DNA from: Avimonoglobus sp965151315
GTDB lineage: Bacteria > Bacillota > Clostridia > UBA1381
Assembly: GCA_965151315.1 (NCBI GenBank)
Contig: CBCTZG010000023.1
Coordinates: forward strand, 1-38,117
Reading direction: 5' to 3'
Length of the DNA: 38,117 nucleotides
Every line of letters begins with the position of its first letter. Position 1 is the first letter of the stretch. The notes below the pieces were generated by a model, which ran no database searches, had not been told where the DNA came from, and saw only the letters and a list, made by a program, of their open reading frames with translations. This document shows, piece after piece, positions 7,967 to 17,075 of this stretch. The translations under genes were made by a program, and so were the position numbers.

Positions 7967-9676
7967 TTAGGCAAGCTGCTCTCGAATATACCGGACCGCA
8001 TCGGCTTTGGCCTGGTCAATCGGCTTGTCCGCCGGCTGGGCCTCTGTACGGAGCTTATACTCCACGATCCCCTCGCCGCATTTTTTCCCAACCACAATCC
8101 GTACCGGGATGCCGATCAGATCCGCGTCCTTAAACTTCACGCCGGCCCGCTCCTGCCGGTCGTCTAAAAGGACCTCCATTCCCTGGCCCTGTAGATCCTG
8201 ATAGATGGCTTCCGCCGTTTCCATCTGCGCTTCGTCCTTGGCATTTACCGGGATTACAATAATTTGGTAGGGTGCGATGGCCGCCGGCAGCACCATGCCA
8301 TTTTCATCGTATCCCTGCTCTACCGCCGCCGCCAGGCACCGGGTTACGCCAATGCCGTAGCAACCCATGATCACCGTTTTCGGCTTGCCGGAATCATCCA
8401 GCGCCTGCAGGCCTAACGCGTCGGAATATTTTGTACCCAGCTTAAAAATGTGGCCTACTTCAATCCCCTGGGCTGTTTTCATAGGCGCACCGCACTTGGG
8501 GCACTTGTCTCCATCCGTAATCACACGGATATCCGCCGACTGATCCGGCGTAAAGTCCCGGCCTATATTGACGTTCCGGTAGTGATAACCGGTATCATTC
8601 GCGCCTACAATAAAGTTTTTCATTTCCATAACCTCTAAATCGGCAATCACCGGGATCTCCAGGCCAATGGGGCCCGCAAAGCCGACCTGGGCCCTGGTCA
8701 GCTCCCGGACTGCCGCCGGCTCCGCCAATTCCAAATCATCCACAGCGCCCACCAGGTTTTTCAGCTTGACCTCGTTAATCTCCCGATCACCCCGGACCAT
8801 AGCGGCAATATATTTGCCATCCGCTTTATACAAAATCGTTTTCGCGAATACATACGGCTCCGTCCCAAAAAACCGTACCAGGTCTTCAATGGTATGGGCA
8901 TCCGGCGTTTCTACCTTTTCTAACGGCAGCTCTCCCGGGGCGAAATCCTTCGCTTCCGGTACGCAGGCCGCCTTTTCATAATTAGCCGCATAACCGCAGG
9001 CATCACAGTATGCAATGCCGTCCTCCCCCACCGGCGATTTGACCATAAACTCCTGGGAACCGCTGCCACCCATGGCGCCGGAATCCGCGTCGACAATTGT
9101 AAAGTCCAGTCCTAGCCGGGTAAAGATCCTGCAGTAGGCGTCGTACATCTTCTTGTAGGATGCATCCAAACCGGCCTCGTCTAAATCAAAGCTGTAGGCA
9201 TCCTTCATAATAAACTCCCGGCCCCGCATAAGCCCAAATCTAGGCCGCGCCTCGTCCCGGTATTTCGTCTGGATCTGGTAGAGGGTCATGGGGTACTCTT
9301 TATAAGACCGCACCTCGTTGATCACTGTCTGGGTAAACAGCTCCTCATGGGTGGGGCCCAGGCAGAAATCCCGGTCGTTCCGATCCTTCAGCTTAAACAT
9401 GTTGGGCCCAAATACCTCCCACCGGCCCGACGCCTGATAGGCCTCCGCCGGCAAAAGCGCCGCCATCAAGAGCTCCTGGGCGCCAACCCGGTCCATTTCC
9501 TCCCGGACGATCTGTTCCACTTTTTTTAAGGAACGCAGCCCCAGCGGCAAATAGGAATAGATTCCTGCCGCCAGCTTGCGTATGTACCCTGCCCGGAGCA
9601 TCAACTGATGGCTCATGATCTCCGCGTCGGCGGGAACCTCCCGGAGGGTTGGAATCAGCAAATTTGATAATCTCAT
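7967..9676 (-). CDS. proS: Prolyl-tRNA synthetase, bacterial type
   Basis: This 569-residue class II aminoacyl-tRNA synthetase charges tRNA-Pro. The ATG at 9676 follows TAGGAGA. Class II motif 1 lies around residues 30-70 (AGYIRKLAAGIYSYLPLGLR). Motif 2 includes RDEARPRFGLMRGREFIMKD and motif 3 GIGVTRCLAAAVEQ. The long insertion between motifs 2 and 3 (about 220-400) is the bacterial editing domain. Cys pairs CDAC and CPKC occur in this insertion. It ends in an anticodon-binding domain (PYQIIVIPVNAKDEAQ). It sits 11 bases after the MATE gene, so no T-box leader is possible directly in front of it. Confidence 0.97.
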   Translation of the reverse strand: MRLSNLLIPTLREVPADAEIMSHQLMLRAGYIRKLAAGIYSYLPLGLRSLKKVEQIVREEMDRVGAQELLMAALLPAEAYQASGRWEVFGPNMFKLKDRNDRDFCLGPTHEELFTQTVINEVRSYKEYPMTLYQIQTKYRDEARPRFGLMRGREFIMKDAYSFDLDEAGLDASYKKMYDAYCRIFTRLGLDFTIVDADSGAMGGSGSQEFMVKSPVGEDGIAYCDACGYAANYEKAACVPEAKDFAPGELPLEKVETPDAHTIEDLVRFFGTEPYVFAKTILYKADGKYIAAMVRGDREINEVKLKNLVGAVDDLELAEPAAVRELTRAQVGFAGPIGLEIPVIADLEVMEMKNFIVGANDTGYHYRNVNIGRDFTPDQSADIRVITDGDKCPKCGAPMKTAQGIEVGHIFKLGTKYSDALGLQALDDSGKPKTVIMGCYGIGVTRCLAAAVEQGYDENGMVLPAAIAPYQIIVIPVNAKDEAQMETAEAIYQDLQGQGMEVLLDDRQERAGVKFKDADLIGIPVRIVVGKKCGEGIVEYKLRTEAQPADKPIDQAKADAVRYIREQLA

Positions 9677-9687
9677 GTTTATTTCTC

Positions 9688-11073
9688 CTATTCCTTGGCA
9701 CCAGCGGCCAGATCCGCCGGCTCATATTTTTTCAAAAGCTTCCGAAAACTAATCGCAAACATAGTCACTGTTGTAGCTGCCGCTATCGTATCAGCCACTG
9801 GTTCCGCTAAAAATACCGCAAACACCTTATCCTCCATCAATAAGGGGAAAATAAAAATCAATGGGATTAGCAGGATAATTTTCCGAAATATGGCTAAAAA
9901 TACAGATATTTTTGCGTTGCCTAAAGCGATAAAGGTCTGCTGACAGGCCAACTGCGCCCCCAGAACCAAGCCCATAGCAAAGTAAATCCGAATAGCCCAC
10001 GCCGCATAATCGATCAGCGTCTGGTCATTGGTAAACATACTGGCAAACAGCTTCGGCCCGAGCATGACTCCCAGCCAAATCAGCACAGAAAAACCCATGG
10101 CGGAAATCAGCAGCAGCCGAAAGGCCTTCCAAACCCGGTCAATTTTGCCTGCGCCATAATTATAGCTGATAATTGGCTGGGCGCCTTGGGTCAGCCCCTG
10201 GATCGGCATCATTACAAACTGCATAATGCTAGACAATATAGTCATCGCCCCAACCGCAATATCTCCCCCAAACTTCTGCAGGGAAGAATTTAAGCATATA
10301 AACAGCAGCGATTCGGTGGACTGCATAATAAACGGGGAGACCCCCAAAGCCAGAACTGGCATAACAACTTTAGCTTGCGGCCATAGATCTTTTTTCTCGA
10401 TTTTTAAGGTCGTCTTTTTCCCCAGAAGGAATTTCATAACCCAGAACGCCGAAACGCCTTGGGAAATAATTGTCGCCAATGCCGCCCCCTGAACGTCCAT
10501 ATCAAAGGCAAAGATGAAAATGGGATCTAAAATAATATTCAAAACAGCACCGATCACCACTGTCAGCATACTAATTTTAGCAAAGCCCTGGCAGGTAATG
10601 AACATATTCAGACCTAAAGCGTATTGGACAAATATGGTTCCTAACGCATAAATGGTCAAATACTGCATCCCATATCCAATCGTGTCCCGGGACGCGCCAA
10701 ACATCATTAAAAATTGTTCTCTGAAAATTAGAATGACCGCAGTTAACACAACGGATAAAACCGTCAGCACAGTAACGCAGTTTCCTAAAATCTGCTGGGC
10801 GCCGGGTCTGTCGCCTTTGCCCATACGGATGGAAGCACGAGGCGCGCCCCCCATTCCCACCAAGGAGGCGAATGCAGAAATGATCATGATGATCGGAAAG
10901 CTAACGCCTACCCCGGTCAAAGCGTCCGAGCCGATTCCAGGGATATGGCCGATATACATTCGGTCCACCATATTATATAACAGATTGATAATCTGTGCCG
11001 TAATGGCGGGAAACGCCAGATTCACAAGCAGCTTGCCTATGCTCCCCGTTCCTAAATCTCTATTCTCCGACAT
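9688..11073 (-). CDS. MATE family multidrug/sodium antiporter
   Basis: This 461-residue polytopic membrane protein has the twelve-helix pattern of the MATE family. The first half begins with FPAITAQIINLLYNMVDRMY, a signature of the DinF/NorM-like Bacillota group, and the matching repeat starts near residue 240 (ALGVSPFIMQSTESLLF). It probably exports cationic compounds using a sodium or proton gradient; the substrate is unknown. It lies between metG and proS with spacings of 23 and 11 bases, so it is co-transcribed with two synthetase genes, an arrangement without an obvious functional reason. Confidence 0.94.
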   Translation of the reverse strand: MSENRDLGTGSIGKLLVNLAFPAITAQIINLLYNMVDRMYIGHIPGIGSDALTGVGVSFPIIMIISAFASLVGMGGAPRASIRMGKGDRPGAQQILGNCVTVLTVLSVVLTAVILIFREQFLMMFGASRDTIGYGMQYLTIYALGTIFVQYALGLNMFITCQGFAKISMLTVVIGAVLNIILDPIFIFAFDMDVQGAALATIISQGVSAFWVMKFLLGKKTTLKIEKKDLWPQAKVVMPVLALGVSPFIMQSTESLLFICLNSSLQKFGGDIAVGAMTILSSIMQFVMMPIQGLTQGAQPIISYNYGAGKIDRVWKAFRLLLISAMGFSVLIWLGVMLGPKLFASMFTNDQTLIDYAAWAIRIYFAMGLVLGAQLACQQTFIALGNAKISVFLAIFRKIILLIPLIFIFPLLMEDKVFAVFLAEPVADTIAAATTVTMFAISFRKLLKKYEPADLAAGAKE

Positions 11074-11096
11074 ATTCTTCCGCTATTCCTCCCGGC

Positions 11097-13025
11097 TCAG
11101 ACAATTTCCGCGCCGCTTTGGATATCTTTGGCTGTAGTCAAAACTGTCAGCGCTTCCCCGTGCTCCGCGGACAGGATCATGCCGCAGGATTCTAATCCCA
11201 TCATCTTCCGGGGCTTGAGGTTAGCGATGAACACCACATTTTTCCCGATCAGCTCCTCCGGCGTATGGAATTTGGAAATCCCAGAAAGGATCTGCCGGGT
11301 CTCCGACCCAACCTCCAGGGTAAACCGCAGAAGCTTGCTGCTCTTGGGCACTTTCTCACATTCTAAAACCTTGCCTACCCGGATATCCAGCTTCTCAAAA
11401 TCTTCAAATTCGATATAATCCTTGAACGGCGCGATTTCCACCTTGGGCTCCGCCGGCGTAAGCTCTGCGGCAAGCTGGGCCAGCTTTTCTTCCGGATCAA
11501 TCCGGGCAAAAAGCGGTACCGCTTCCCCAACCGGGTTCCCCGCCTGCAGGCCGCCAAACACTTTTAGGCTGTCATAGGCAATATCCGCCGCGTTAATCTG
11601 CTTGGCAATGGCCTCCGCTGTCGCGGGCATAAACGGTGACAACAGCGAAGCGATAAACCGGATGGCTTCCGCCAAATTATATAATACCGTGCCCAGCCGG
11701 GGCTTTTGATCCGCGTCCTTCGCCAACACCCAGGGCGTTGTTTCGTCAATATATTTATTGGCCCGGTCTACAATTTTCCAGATTTCATCTAAGCTATCCG
11801 CAATGTGGTGGGTACGCATTTTCTCGTCTACCCGGCGAACCGCGGCCAGGGCTGTATTTTTCAAATCCTCGTCAAATTCTCCCGGTACAGAATCCTCCGG
11901 CAATACGCCGCCGAAGTACTTGCGGATCATGGCCACGGTGCGGTTCACCAGGTTCCCCAAGGTGTTGGCCAGATCCGAATTATACCGGGAAATAAACACA
12001 TCGTATGTGATATTGCCGTCCTGGGCAAAAGGCATTTCATGGAGAGAATAGTACCGCACGGCATCTACACCGAAATGCCGCACCAAGTCCTCCGCGTAGA
12101 TCACGTTGCCCCGGGATTTCGACATCTTCTCCTCCCCAAACAGCATCCAGGGATGCCCAAACACCTGCTTCGGCAGAGGCTCACCCAGCGCCATCAGCAT
12201 GATGGGCCAGTAAATGGTATGAAACCGGAGGATATCTTTGCCGATTACATGAACATCGCAGGGCCAGTATTTGCTGTACAGCTCCCCCTTTTCCGCAGGC
12301 GTATATCCTAGCGCGGTGATGTAATTGGACAAGGCGTCAATCCATACATAGATGACATGCTTAGGATCGAATTCCACCGGGATCCCCCAGGTAAAGCTGG
12401 ACCGGGACACGCACAAATCCTGCAGCCCCGGCTTTAAAAAATTATTGACCATTTCCTTTTTCCGGGATTCCGGCTGGATAAAGTCCGGGTGGTCTTCAAT
12501 GTACCGCATCAGCCGTTCCTGATATTTCTGCATTTTAAAGAAGTAGGCCTCTTCCTTAGTCTTTTTCACTTCCCGGCCGCAGTCCGGGCATTTCCCATCC
12601 ACCAGCTGAGTTTGGGTCCAGAAGGATTCGCAAGGGGTACAATACCAGCCCTCATATTCTCCTTTGTAGATGTCGCCTTGATCATAAAGGGTTTTAAATA
12701 TCTGCTGCACAGCTTTGACATGGTAGCCGTCCGTAGTCCGGATAAATTTGTCGTAGCTGACATTGAGCATATCCGCGATTTCCCGGATCTGTCCAGCAAT
12801 CCCATCTACATACGCCTTCGGCGTTACCCCAGCCTGCTCGGCGATCTCCTGGATCTTCTGGCCATGCTCGTCCGTACCGGTCAGGAAAAACACATCCTCG
12901 CCGATGTACCGGTGATACCGGGCGATAGCGTCGGCCAGAATAATTTCATAGGTATTGCCGATATGGGGCTTCCGGGACGTATAAGCAATGGCCGTCGTCA
13001 CATAAAATTTCTTTTTTTCCATCAT
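11097..13025 (-). CDS. metG: Methionyl-tRNA synthetase
   Basis: This 642-residue class I synthetase charges tRNA-Met. The start is the first ATG of ATGATG at 13025, 8 bases after AAGG. The HIGH-like motif is PHIGN near residue 22, and the KMSKS motif reads EKMSKSRGN near residue 303. The zinc knuckle has four cysteines (CTPC ... CPDC, about 127-148). The C-terminal 100 residues form an EMAP/Trbp111 tRNA-binding domain (FEKLDIRVGKVLECEKVP), as in many Gram-positive enzymes. It follows the AI-2E gene by 14 bases. Confidence 0.97.
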   Translation of the reverse strand: MMEKKKFYVTTAIAYTSRKPHIGNTYEIILADAIARYHRYIGEDVFFLTGTDEHGQKIQEIAEQAGVTPKAYVDGIAGQIREIADMLNVSYDKFIRTTDGYHVKAVQQIFKTLYDQGDIYKGEYEGWYCTPCESFWTQTQLVDGKCPDCGREVKKTKEEAYFFKMQKYQERLMRYIEDHPDFIQPESRKKEMVNNFLKPGLQDLCVSRSSFTWGIPVEFDPKHVIYVWIDALSNYITALGYTPAEKGELYSKYWPCDVHVIGKDILRFHTIYWPIMLMALGEPLPKQVFGHPWMLFGEEKMSKSRGNVIYAEDLVRHFGVDAVRYYSLHEMPFAQDGNITYDVFISRYNSDLANTLGNLVNRTVAMIRKYFGGVLPEDSVPGEFDEDLKNTALAAVRRVDEKMRTHHIADSLDEIWKIVDRANKYIDETTPWVLAKDADQKPRLGTVLYNLAEAIRFIASLLSPFMPATAEAIAKQINAADIAYDSLKVFGGLQAGNPVGEAVPLFARIDPEEKLAQLAAELTPAEPKVEIAPFKDYIEFEDFEKLDIRVGKVLECEKVPKSSKLLRFTLEVGSETRQILSGISKFHTPEELIGKNVVFIANLKPRKMMGLESCGMILSAEHGEALTVLTTAKDIQSGAEIV

Positions 13026-13039
13026 AAGATTTTCCTTCC

Positions 13040-14209
13040 TCACTCTTTTGTTTTAAATATGGCCAGCAGCTCTCCCCACTGCTTTTTCAGCCAAGCCCAC
13101 AGGCCTTTGATCAACCGGAGCAGACCGTCAAAAACGCCGGCCCGGTAAAAGCTAATCACCAGCATCAAGGTCAGCGGGCCCAGAATCATGCCGCCGATTG
13201 AAAACAGCTTATAGCCCACATACATAGCCATCAGTGTAAAAATCGGATACATACCGATTTTGTTGCTGACAATTTTCGGCTCGATCATCTGCCGGGTAAA
13301 AATCACCACCAGATAAATAATAATCAAGCCCACGCCCCGCTGGGGATTGCCAGTTAAAAAGCTGACCAGAGACCAGGGCCAAAGGGCCGCGCCGCTCCCA
13401 AAAAACGGAAGCGCGTCTAAAACGGCAATGCCGATGGCGATCAGAAGCGCATAGTCTACCTTTAAAATCGTGAAGCCGATAAACATTACGCAAAAGGAGA
13501 TCGACATAATAATCATCTGGGCCTTGATATAGCCGCCCAGATACCGCTTGATCTCATACTTCAGCCGCTCAAAGCCGTCGATCCTCTGCCGGGGGATCAG
13601 CCGGCGGATAAACCTGGAAATCCGCTCCGCATCCGTTACCATAAAATACAGAGACAGGATAAATACAATGATGGCAATAAACACGTTGGGCAGGGATTTC
13701 GCGAAATCGCCTGCCTTTTGCACCATGGGAGAATACTGCAGATTCAGTCCGTCTGACAGGCTCTCGGAAAGCTCCTTGCCAAACCGGTCTAAAAAGCTCT
13801 GCACATACTCCGGCAGCATCGCGTAGACATTGGACAGCTTGTCGCTGACCTGGGCCCAGCTTACCTTGGCGCTTTCGTAGATTGCCGGGAAGTTTTCATA
13901 CAAGCTGCGCAGTTCAACCACAATCTTCCAGATCACCGCGCCTAAAATCCCGCCCATAATCCCAATGGTCAGCACAATCACCAGAATGGCGGAAAAATTC
14001 CTTGGCAGCTTCAGCCGTTTCTGCAGCCAGCCAACCAGCGGATTGATCAGGTGTGAAAACAGATATCCCAAAATAAAGGGGAGAAACAGCATGATCACAT
14101 ACCCCAAAAAGGACAGAAGGGCCGGAAAACACAGCCATATTCCCACCACCGCCAATACAGCCAGCACCACCGCGATTATGATCTTCAGCGGACTGCTTTT
14201 AAACTTCAC
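13040..14209 (-). CDS. AI-2E family (PerM/YtvI-like) membrane transporter
   Basis: This protein of about 389 residues has eight or so membrane segments and belongs to the AI-2E/UPF0118 family, whose members include the AI-2 exporter TqsA and sodium/proton antiporters. Two helices occupy residues 8-55. A long soluble stretch follows around 90-150 (ELRSLYENFPAIYESAKVSW), then the C-terminal helix cluster with GSGAALWPWSLVSFLTGN. I chose the GTG at 14209 because AGAGAGGTG lies 6 bases before it; another GTG at 14218 is inside that site and less likely. The transported molecule is unknown. Confidence 0.9.
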   Translation of the reverse strand: MKFKSSPLKIIIAVVLAVLAVVGIWLCFPALLSFLGYVIMLFLPFILGYLFSHLINPLVGWLQKRLKLPRNFSAILVIVLTIGIMGGILGAVIWKIVVELRSLYENFPAIYESAKVSWAQVSDKLSNVYAMLPEYVQSFLDRFGKELSESLSDGLNLQYSPMVQKAGDFAKSLPNVFIAIIVFILSLYFMVTDAERISRFIRRLIPRQRIDGFERLKYEIKRYLGGYIKAQMIIMSISFCVMFIGFTILKVDYALLIAIGIAVLDALPFFGSGAALWPWSLVSFLTGNPQRGVGLIIIYLVVIFTRQMIEPKIVSNKIGMYPIFTLMAMYVGYKLFSIGGMILGPLTLMLVISFYRAGVFDGLLRLIKGLWAWLKKQWGELLAIFKTKE

Positions 14210-14238
14210 CGCATACACCTCTCTTTATACAAACAGGT

Positions 14239-15459
14239 TTAATCCTCCAAAAAACGCGCCATCAGGCTATGACCTTCCGCGATAAACCGCCCGGCCGCCT
14301 CCGCGTTTTTTTCCGTATAGGCCGTTTCCTGCCGCTCCAGTTGATTGGCAGAATCATAAATCACATACGGTACTGGGTCGGATACATGGGTTTTCAGCCG
14401 GATCGGTGTGGGATGGTCCGGCAGAACCAGCATTTTATAATCGATCCCCCGGGCTTCCAGCTCCCGGCGCAGGAATCCAATAATCTTTTCGTCAATCATC
14501 TCTACAGCGTATTTTTTATGAACCGCATCACCCTGGTGACCGCATTCGTCCGGGGCCTCTAAGTGGACGTAAACCAGGTCCTGGCCGTCCAGCAGCGTAT
14601 CCAGCGCCGCCTGGGCCTTGCCCGCAAAATTCGTATCGTAATTGCCCGTGGCCCCCGGCACGTCGATGGACAGCATGCCGGCGCATTTGGCGATTCCCTT
14701 GATCAAATCCACCGCAGAGATTACACTGGCCCGTTTCCCGTACTTTTCATAAAAATTCTCCAGATCCGGCTTTGTCCCCTCACCCCAGATCCAAATCGAC
14801 GTGGCCGGATTTTTGCCTGCGGCGATCCGGGCCTGGTTGACCGGATGGTTCTTTAAAATCTCCTCGCTTTTTTGCATCATGGCAAGCAGCTCCGGGGCGC
14901 CTTCCCCTTTGGGCAGATAGTCCGTAATTTTCTGATCGGAAATATCATGGGGCGGCGTCAGCTGCACCTTTGTGCTGCCGCCGTGCCAAACCAGAAGATG
15001 CCGGTAGCTCACCCCCGGATAAAAATGCAGAAGCTCTGTATGCAGGGCTTCCTCCACAGCCGCGATCAGCTGTTTTGCCTCTTCTGTGGAAATTTCCCCG
15101 GCCGAATAGTCCAGCATGGTTTTCTGGCTGTATTCCAAGCCCTGCGATAATGTAACTAAATTTGTTCGGAAAGTGACGTCCATATCTGTCAGCGCCACGC
15201 CCATGCTGGCCGCCTCCAGGGGTGACCGGCCGGAATAGCACCGCCGGGTGTCATAGCCCATAACTGACAGATTTGCCACATCGCTGCCTGGCTTCATCCC
15301 CGGCAGCACTGTCCGGACAAGACCCATTTCTCCATACCGGGCCATTTCATCCATATTAGGCTTGTGGGCTGTTTCCAAAACGGTCTTTCCCCCGAATTCC
15401 GCCACAGGATAGTCCGCCATTCCGTCGCCTAACACTACAATATATTTCTTCGCGCGCAT
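14239..15459 (-). CDS. apgM: Cofactor-independent phosphoglycerate mutase, ApgM type
   Basis: This 406-residue alkaline-phosphatase-superfamily enzyme interconverts 3- and 2-phosphoglycerate in glycolysis. It is of the archaeal/ApgM type, distinct from GpmI. The N-terminal metal motif is VVLGDGMADYP. The catalytic Ser lies in GSDVANLSVMGYD near residue 63. Later metal ligands are in APDECGHQGD and LPDHPTPI. Two adjacent ATGs exist; the one at 15459 is better spaced from AAAGGAG (6 bases) than the one at 15462. Its place in an operon with trmL and synthetase genes suggests constitutive housekeeping expression. A related role as a phosphonate or serine pathway mutase cannot be excluded. Confidence 0.92.
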   Translation of the reverse strand: MRAKKYIVVLGDGMADYPVAEFGGKTVLETAHKPNMDEMARYGEMGLVRTVLPGMKPGSDVANLSVMGYDTRRCYSGRSPLEAASMGVALTDMDVTFRTNLVTLSQGLEYSQKTMLDYSAGEISTEEAKQLIAAVEEALHTELLHFYPGVSYRHLLVWHGGSTKVQLTPPHDISDQKITDYLPKGEGAPELLAMMQKSEEILKNHPVNQARIAAGKNPATSIWIWGEGTKPDLENFYEKYGKRASVISAVDLIKGIAKCAGMLSIDVPGATGNYDTNFAGKAQAALDTLLDGQDLVYVHLEAPDECGHQGDAVHKKYAVEMIDEKIIGFLRRELEARGIDYKMLVLPDHPTPIRLKTHVSDPVPYVIYDSANQLERQETAYTEKNAEAAGRFIAEGHSLMARFLED

Positions 15460-15496
15460 CATAAGCTCCTTTCACCGCACCAAATCCAAAACACGT

Positions 15497-16360
15497 CTAT
15501 TGCTTTTTCCGGAAAATAACCGCCAAAGCGCCGGGACCAATATGGGTACCCACAATGGGGCCGAACTCAGAAAAAATATAAACATCCTCCACGCCAAACT
15601 CGTTTTTAACCATCTCCCGAAGCCGTTCGCCGGCGGCCTGGTCTGAGTGGATGACCATAAATTCCTTTTTTTCTGAATCATATTCCGGGTTATCCTTGAT
15701 CAAAGCCAAAAGTTTTTCATAAATTTTCTTTTTCCCCCGGATTTTTTCCAGCGGTTCGATCAGCCCGTCCCGGATCGTCAGCACCGGCTTAATATCCAAA
15801 AGCGTACCTACAATGGCGGCTGTTTTGGTGATCCGGCCGCCCTTTTCCAGATATTGCAGGGAATCCACCAAAATGTAGACCTCCCAGCTTTCCATATAGG
15901 CCTGGGTACGGGCAATCGCCTCGTCCAGCCCCACGCCCTGGTCTAATAGCTGCCGGGCATGGATGGCGCCGGCCGCGATATACAGAGAATACTTCATTGT
16001 ATCTACGATCCGTACATCTAAAGCCGGATTTTCCTCCCGGATCTGCTCCGCCGCCATCCGGGCAGTATTATACTGGCCGCTGCCCTTGGAGGAAATGGTG
16101 AAGTAAACTACCGCGTCGCTTTCCTCCGCCGCCTTTTTTAAGGTTTCATACATATCCACCATGGGAGTCTGCTGGGTTTTGGGGAATTCCGCCGCGGTTT
16201 TCAGCTTTTCATAAAAAGTCCGGTTGTCCAGATCCACGCCGGATACATAGGTGGTGTCCCCAAACACGCTGAGGAAATGGATGCTTTCAATTTGATATTG
16301 TTCCGCTAAAGCCGGCGGGATGTCCGCACTGGTATCCACAAAAATTCTAACCTTCTGCAT
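15497..16360 (-). CDS. DegV family fatty-acid-binding protein
   Basis: This 287-residue DegV protein belongs to the two-domain fold that binds a fatty acid. FakB members of this family present fatty acids to the kinase FakA for phospholipid synthesis. Family signatures are VDTSADIPPALAEQY at the N-terminus, FPKTQQTPMVDMYE near residue 63, ISSKGSGQYNTA near 95, and DSLQYLEKGGRI near 163. The start ATG at 16360 follows AAAGG by 8 bases; an earlier Met seven codons upstream lacks a site. It begins 14 bases after trmL. No fakA gene is in the window, so FakB function is only possible. Confidence 0.92.
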   Translation of the reverse strand: MQKVRIFVDTSADIPPALAEQYQIESIHFLSVFGDTTYVSGVDLDNRTFYEKLKTAAEFPKTQQTPMVDMYETLKKAAEESDAVVYFTISSKGSGQYNTARMAAEQIREENPALDVRIVDTMKYSLYIAAGAIHARQLLDQGVGLDEAIARTQAYMESWEVYILVDSLQYLEKGGRITKTAAIVGTLLDIKPVLTIRDGLIEPLEKIRGKKKIYEKLLALIKDNPEYDSEKKEFMVIHSDQAAGERLREMVKNEFGVEDVYIFSEFGPIVGTHIGPGALAVIFRKKQ

Positions 16361-16374
16361 ACTGCAATCCTTTC

Positions 16375-16866
16375 TTACCATTCATATTTAGTCAGGCTGC
16401 CAGTGTCCTGCAAATCCAAAAATCCATTCTGCCGCAGCGCTTCATATACCACGATAGCTACAGAGTTGGATAGATTCAGGCTCCTGGCCTGGCTGATCAT
16501 TGGTATCCGTATACATTGTTCCCGGTTTTTGTATAATAAATCCTCCGGCAGGCCTTTTGTTTCCTTGCCAAACAGGATATAGTCCCCGTCTTGGAACTTG
16601 GCCTCCGCATAGATGTTCAGCCCTTTGGTCGTGGCGTAAAAGAATCGGCCGCCGGCATGCTGCGCAAAGAAATCCGCCAGATTTTCATAATACTGCACCC
16701 CCAAAAGATGCCAGTAATCCAGCCCAGCCCGTTTCAGCTTTTTATCATCGACGGCAAATCCCATGGGCTTTACAATGTGCAGCCGAGAGCCTGTGGCCGC
16801 GCAGGTCCGGGCAATGTTTCCCGTGTTTTGGGGAATCTCCGGTTCAACCAGCACAATGTTGAACAT
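16375..16866 (-). CDS. trmL: tRNA (cytidine(34)-2'-O)-methyltransferase
   Basis: This 163-residue SPOUT methyltransferase modifies the ribose of the wobble base in tRNA-Leu using S-adenosylmethionine. Signatures are NIVLVEPEIPQNTGNIARTC at the N-terminus, then LFGKETKGLPEDLL, IPMISQARSLNLSNSVAIVV and the C-terminal YEALRQ, which together form the trefoil knot. The start ATG at 16866 has GGGGAGA upstream; the longer open frame runs into the promoter. It is the first gene of the nine-gene minus-strand operon. Confidence 0.95.
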   Translation of the reverse strand: MFNIVLVEPEIPQNTGNIARTCAATGSRLHIVKPMGFAVDDKKLKRAGLDYWHLLGVQYYENLADFFAQHAGGRFFYATTKGLNIYAEAKFQDGDYILFGKETKGLPEDLLYKNREQCIRIPMISQARSLNLSNSVAIVVYEALRQNGFLDLQDTGSLTKYEW

Positions 16867-16920
16867 CTCTGCTTCTCCCCTTCCTATGTATAGTAATCCC
16901 AGAATAATTCCAATATATCT

Positions 16921-16949
16921 ATTATATATTATTTTCACTAAAAGTACAA
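16921..16949 (-). promoter_or_regulatory. Sigma-A promoter of the trmL-to-secreted-protein operon
   Basis: On the minus strand TTGTAC (16949-16944) is separated by 17 bases from a perfect TATAAT (16926-16921), about 55 bases upstream of the trmL start. No other strong promoter is evident in the short gaps downstream, so it may drive nine genes. Confidence 0.7.
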
Positions 16950-17002
16950 GATGCTTTCCCCAAAAAATTTACAGGAATTTCTCCTATCCCACGCCGGGAA
17001 TG

Positions 17003-17031
17003 TTGACAGGTTTACTAAAATAAGGTACAAT
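17003..17031 (+). promoter_or_regulatory. Sigma-A promoter of prfA
   Basis: A perfect TTGACA (17003-17008), 17-base spacer and TACAAT (17026-17031) lie 45 bases upstream of the prfA start and point away from the trmL promoter. Confidence 0.8.
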
Positions 17032-17075
17032 AAAAGAGCGGACATATTTGAATGAAAATAAGGAGCGAGCCATGC

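Noticed and set aside
9677..9687. T-box riboswitch in front of proS or metG
   Set aside because: The gaps before these genes are only 11 and 14 bases, far too short for a T-box, and none is visible in the trmL leader.
12489..13148. Long plus-strand open frame opposite metG
   Set aside because: It lies antisense to a complete, well-conserved metG gene, has no ribosome binding site and no recognisable domain; it is a shadow of GC-rich coding sequence.
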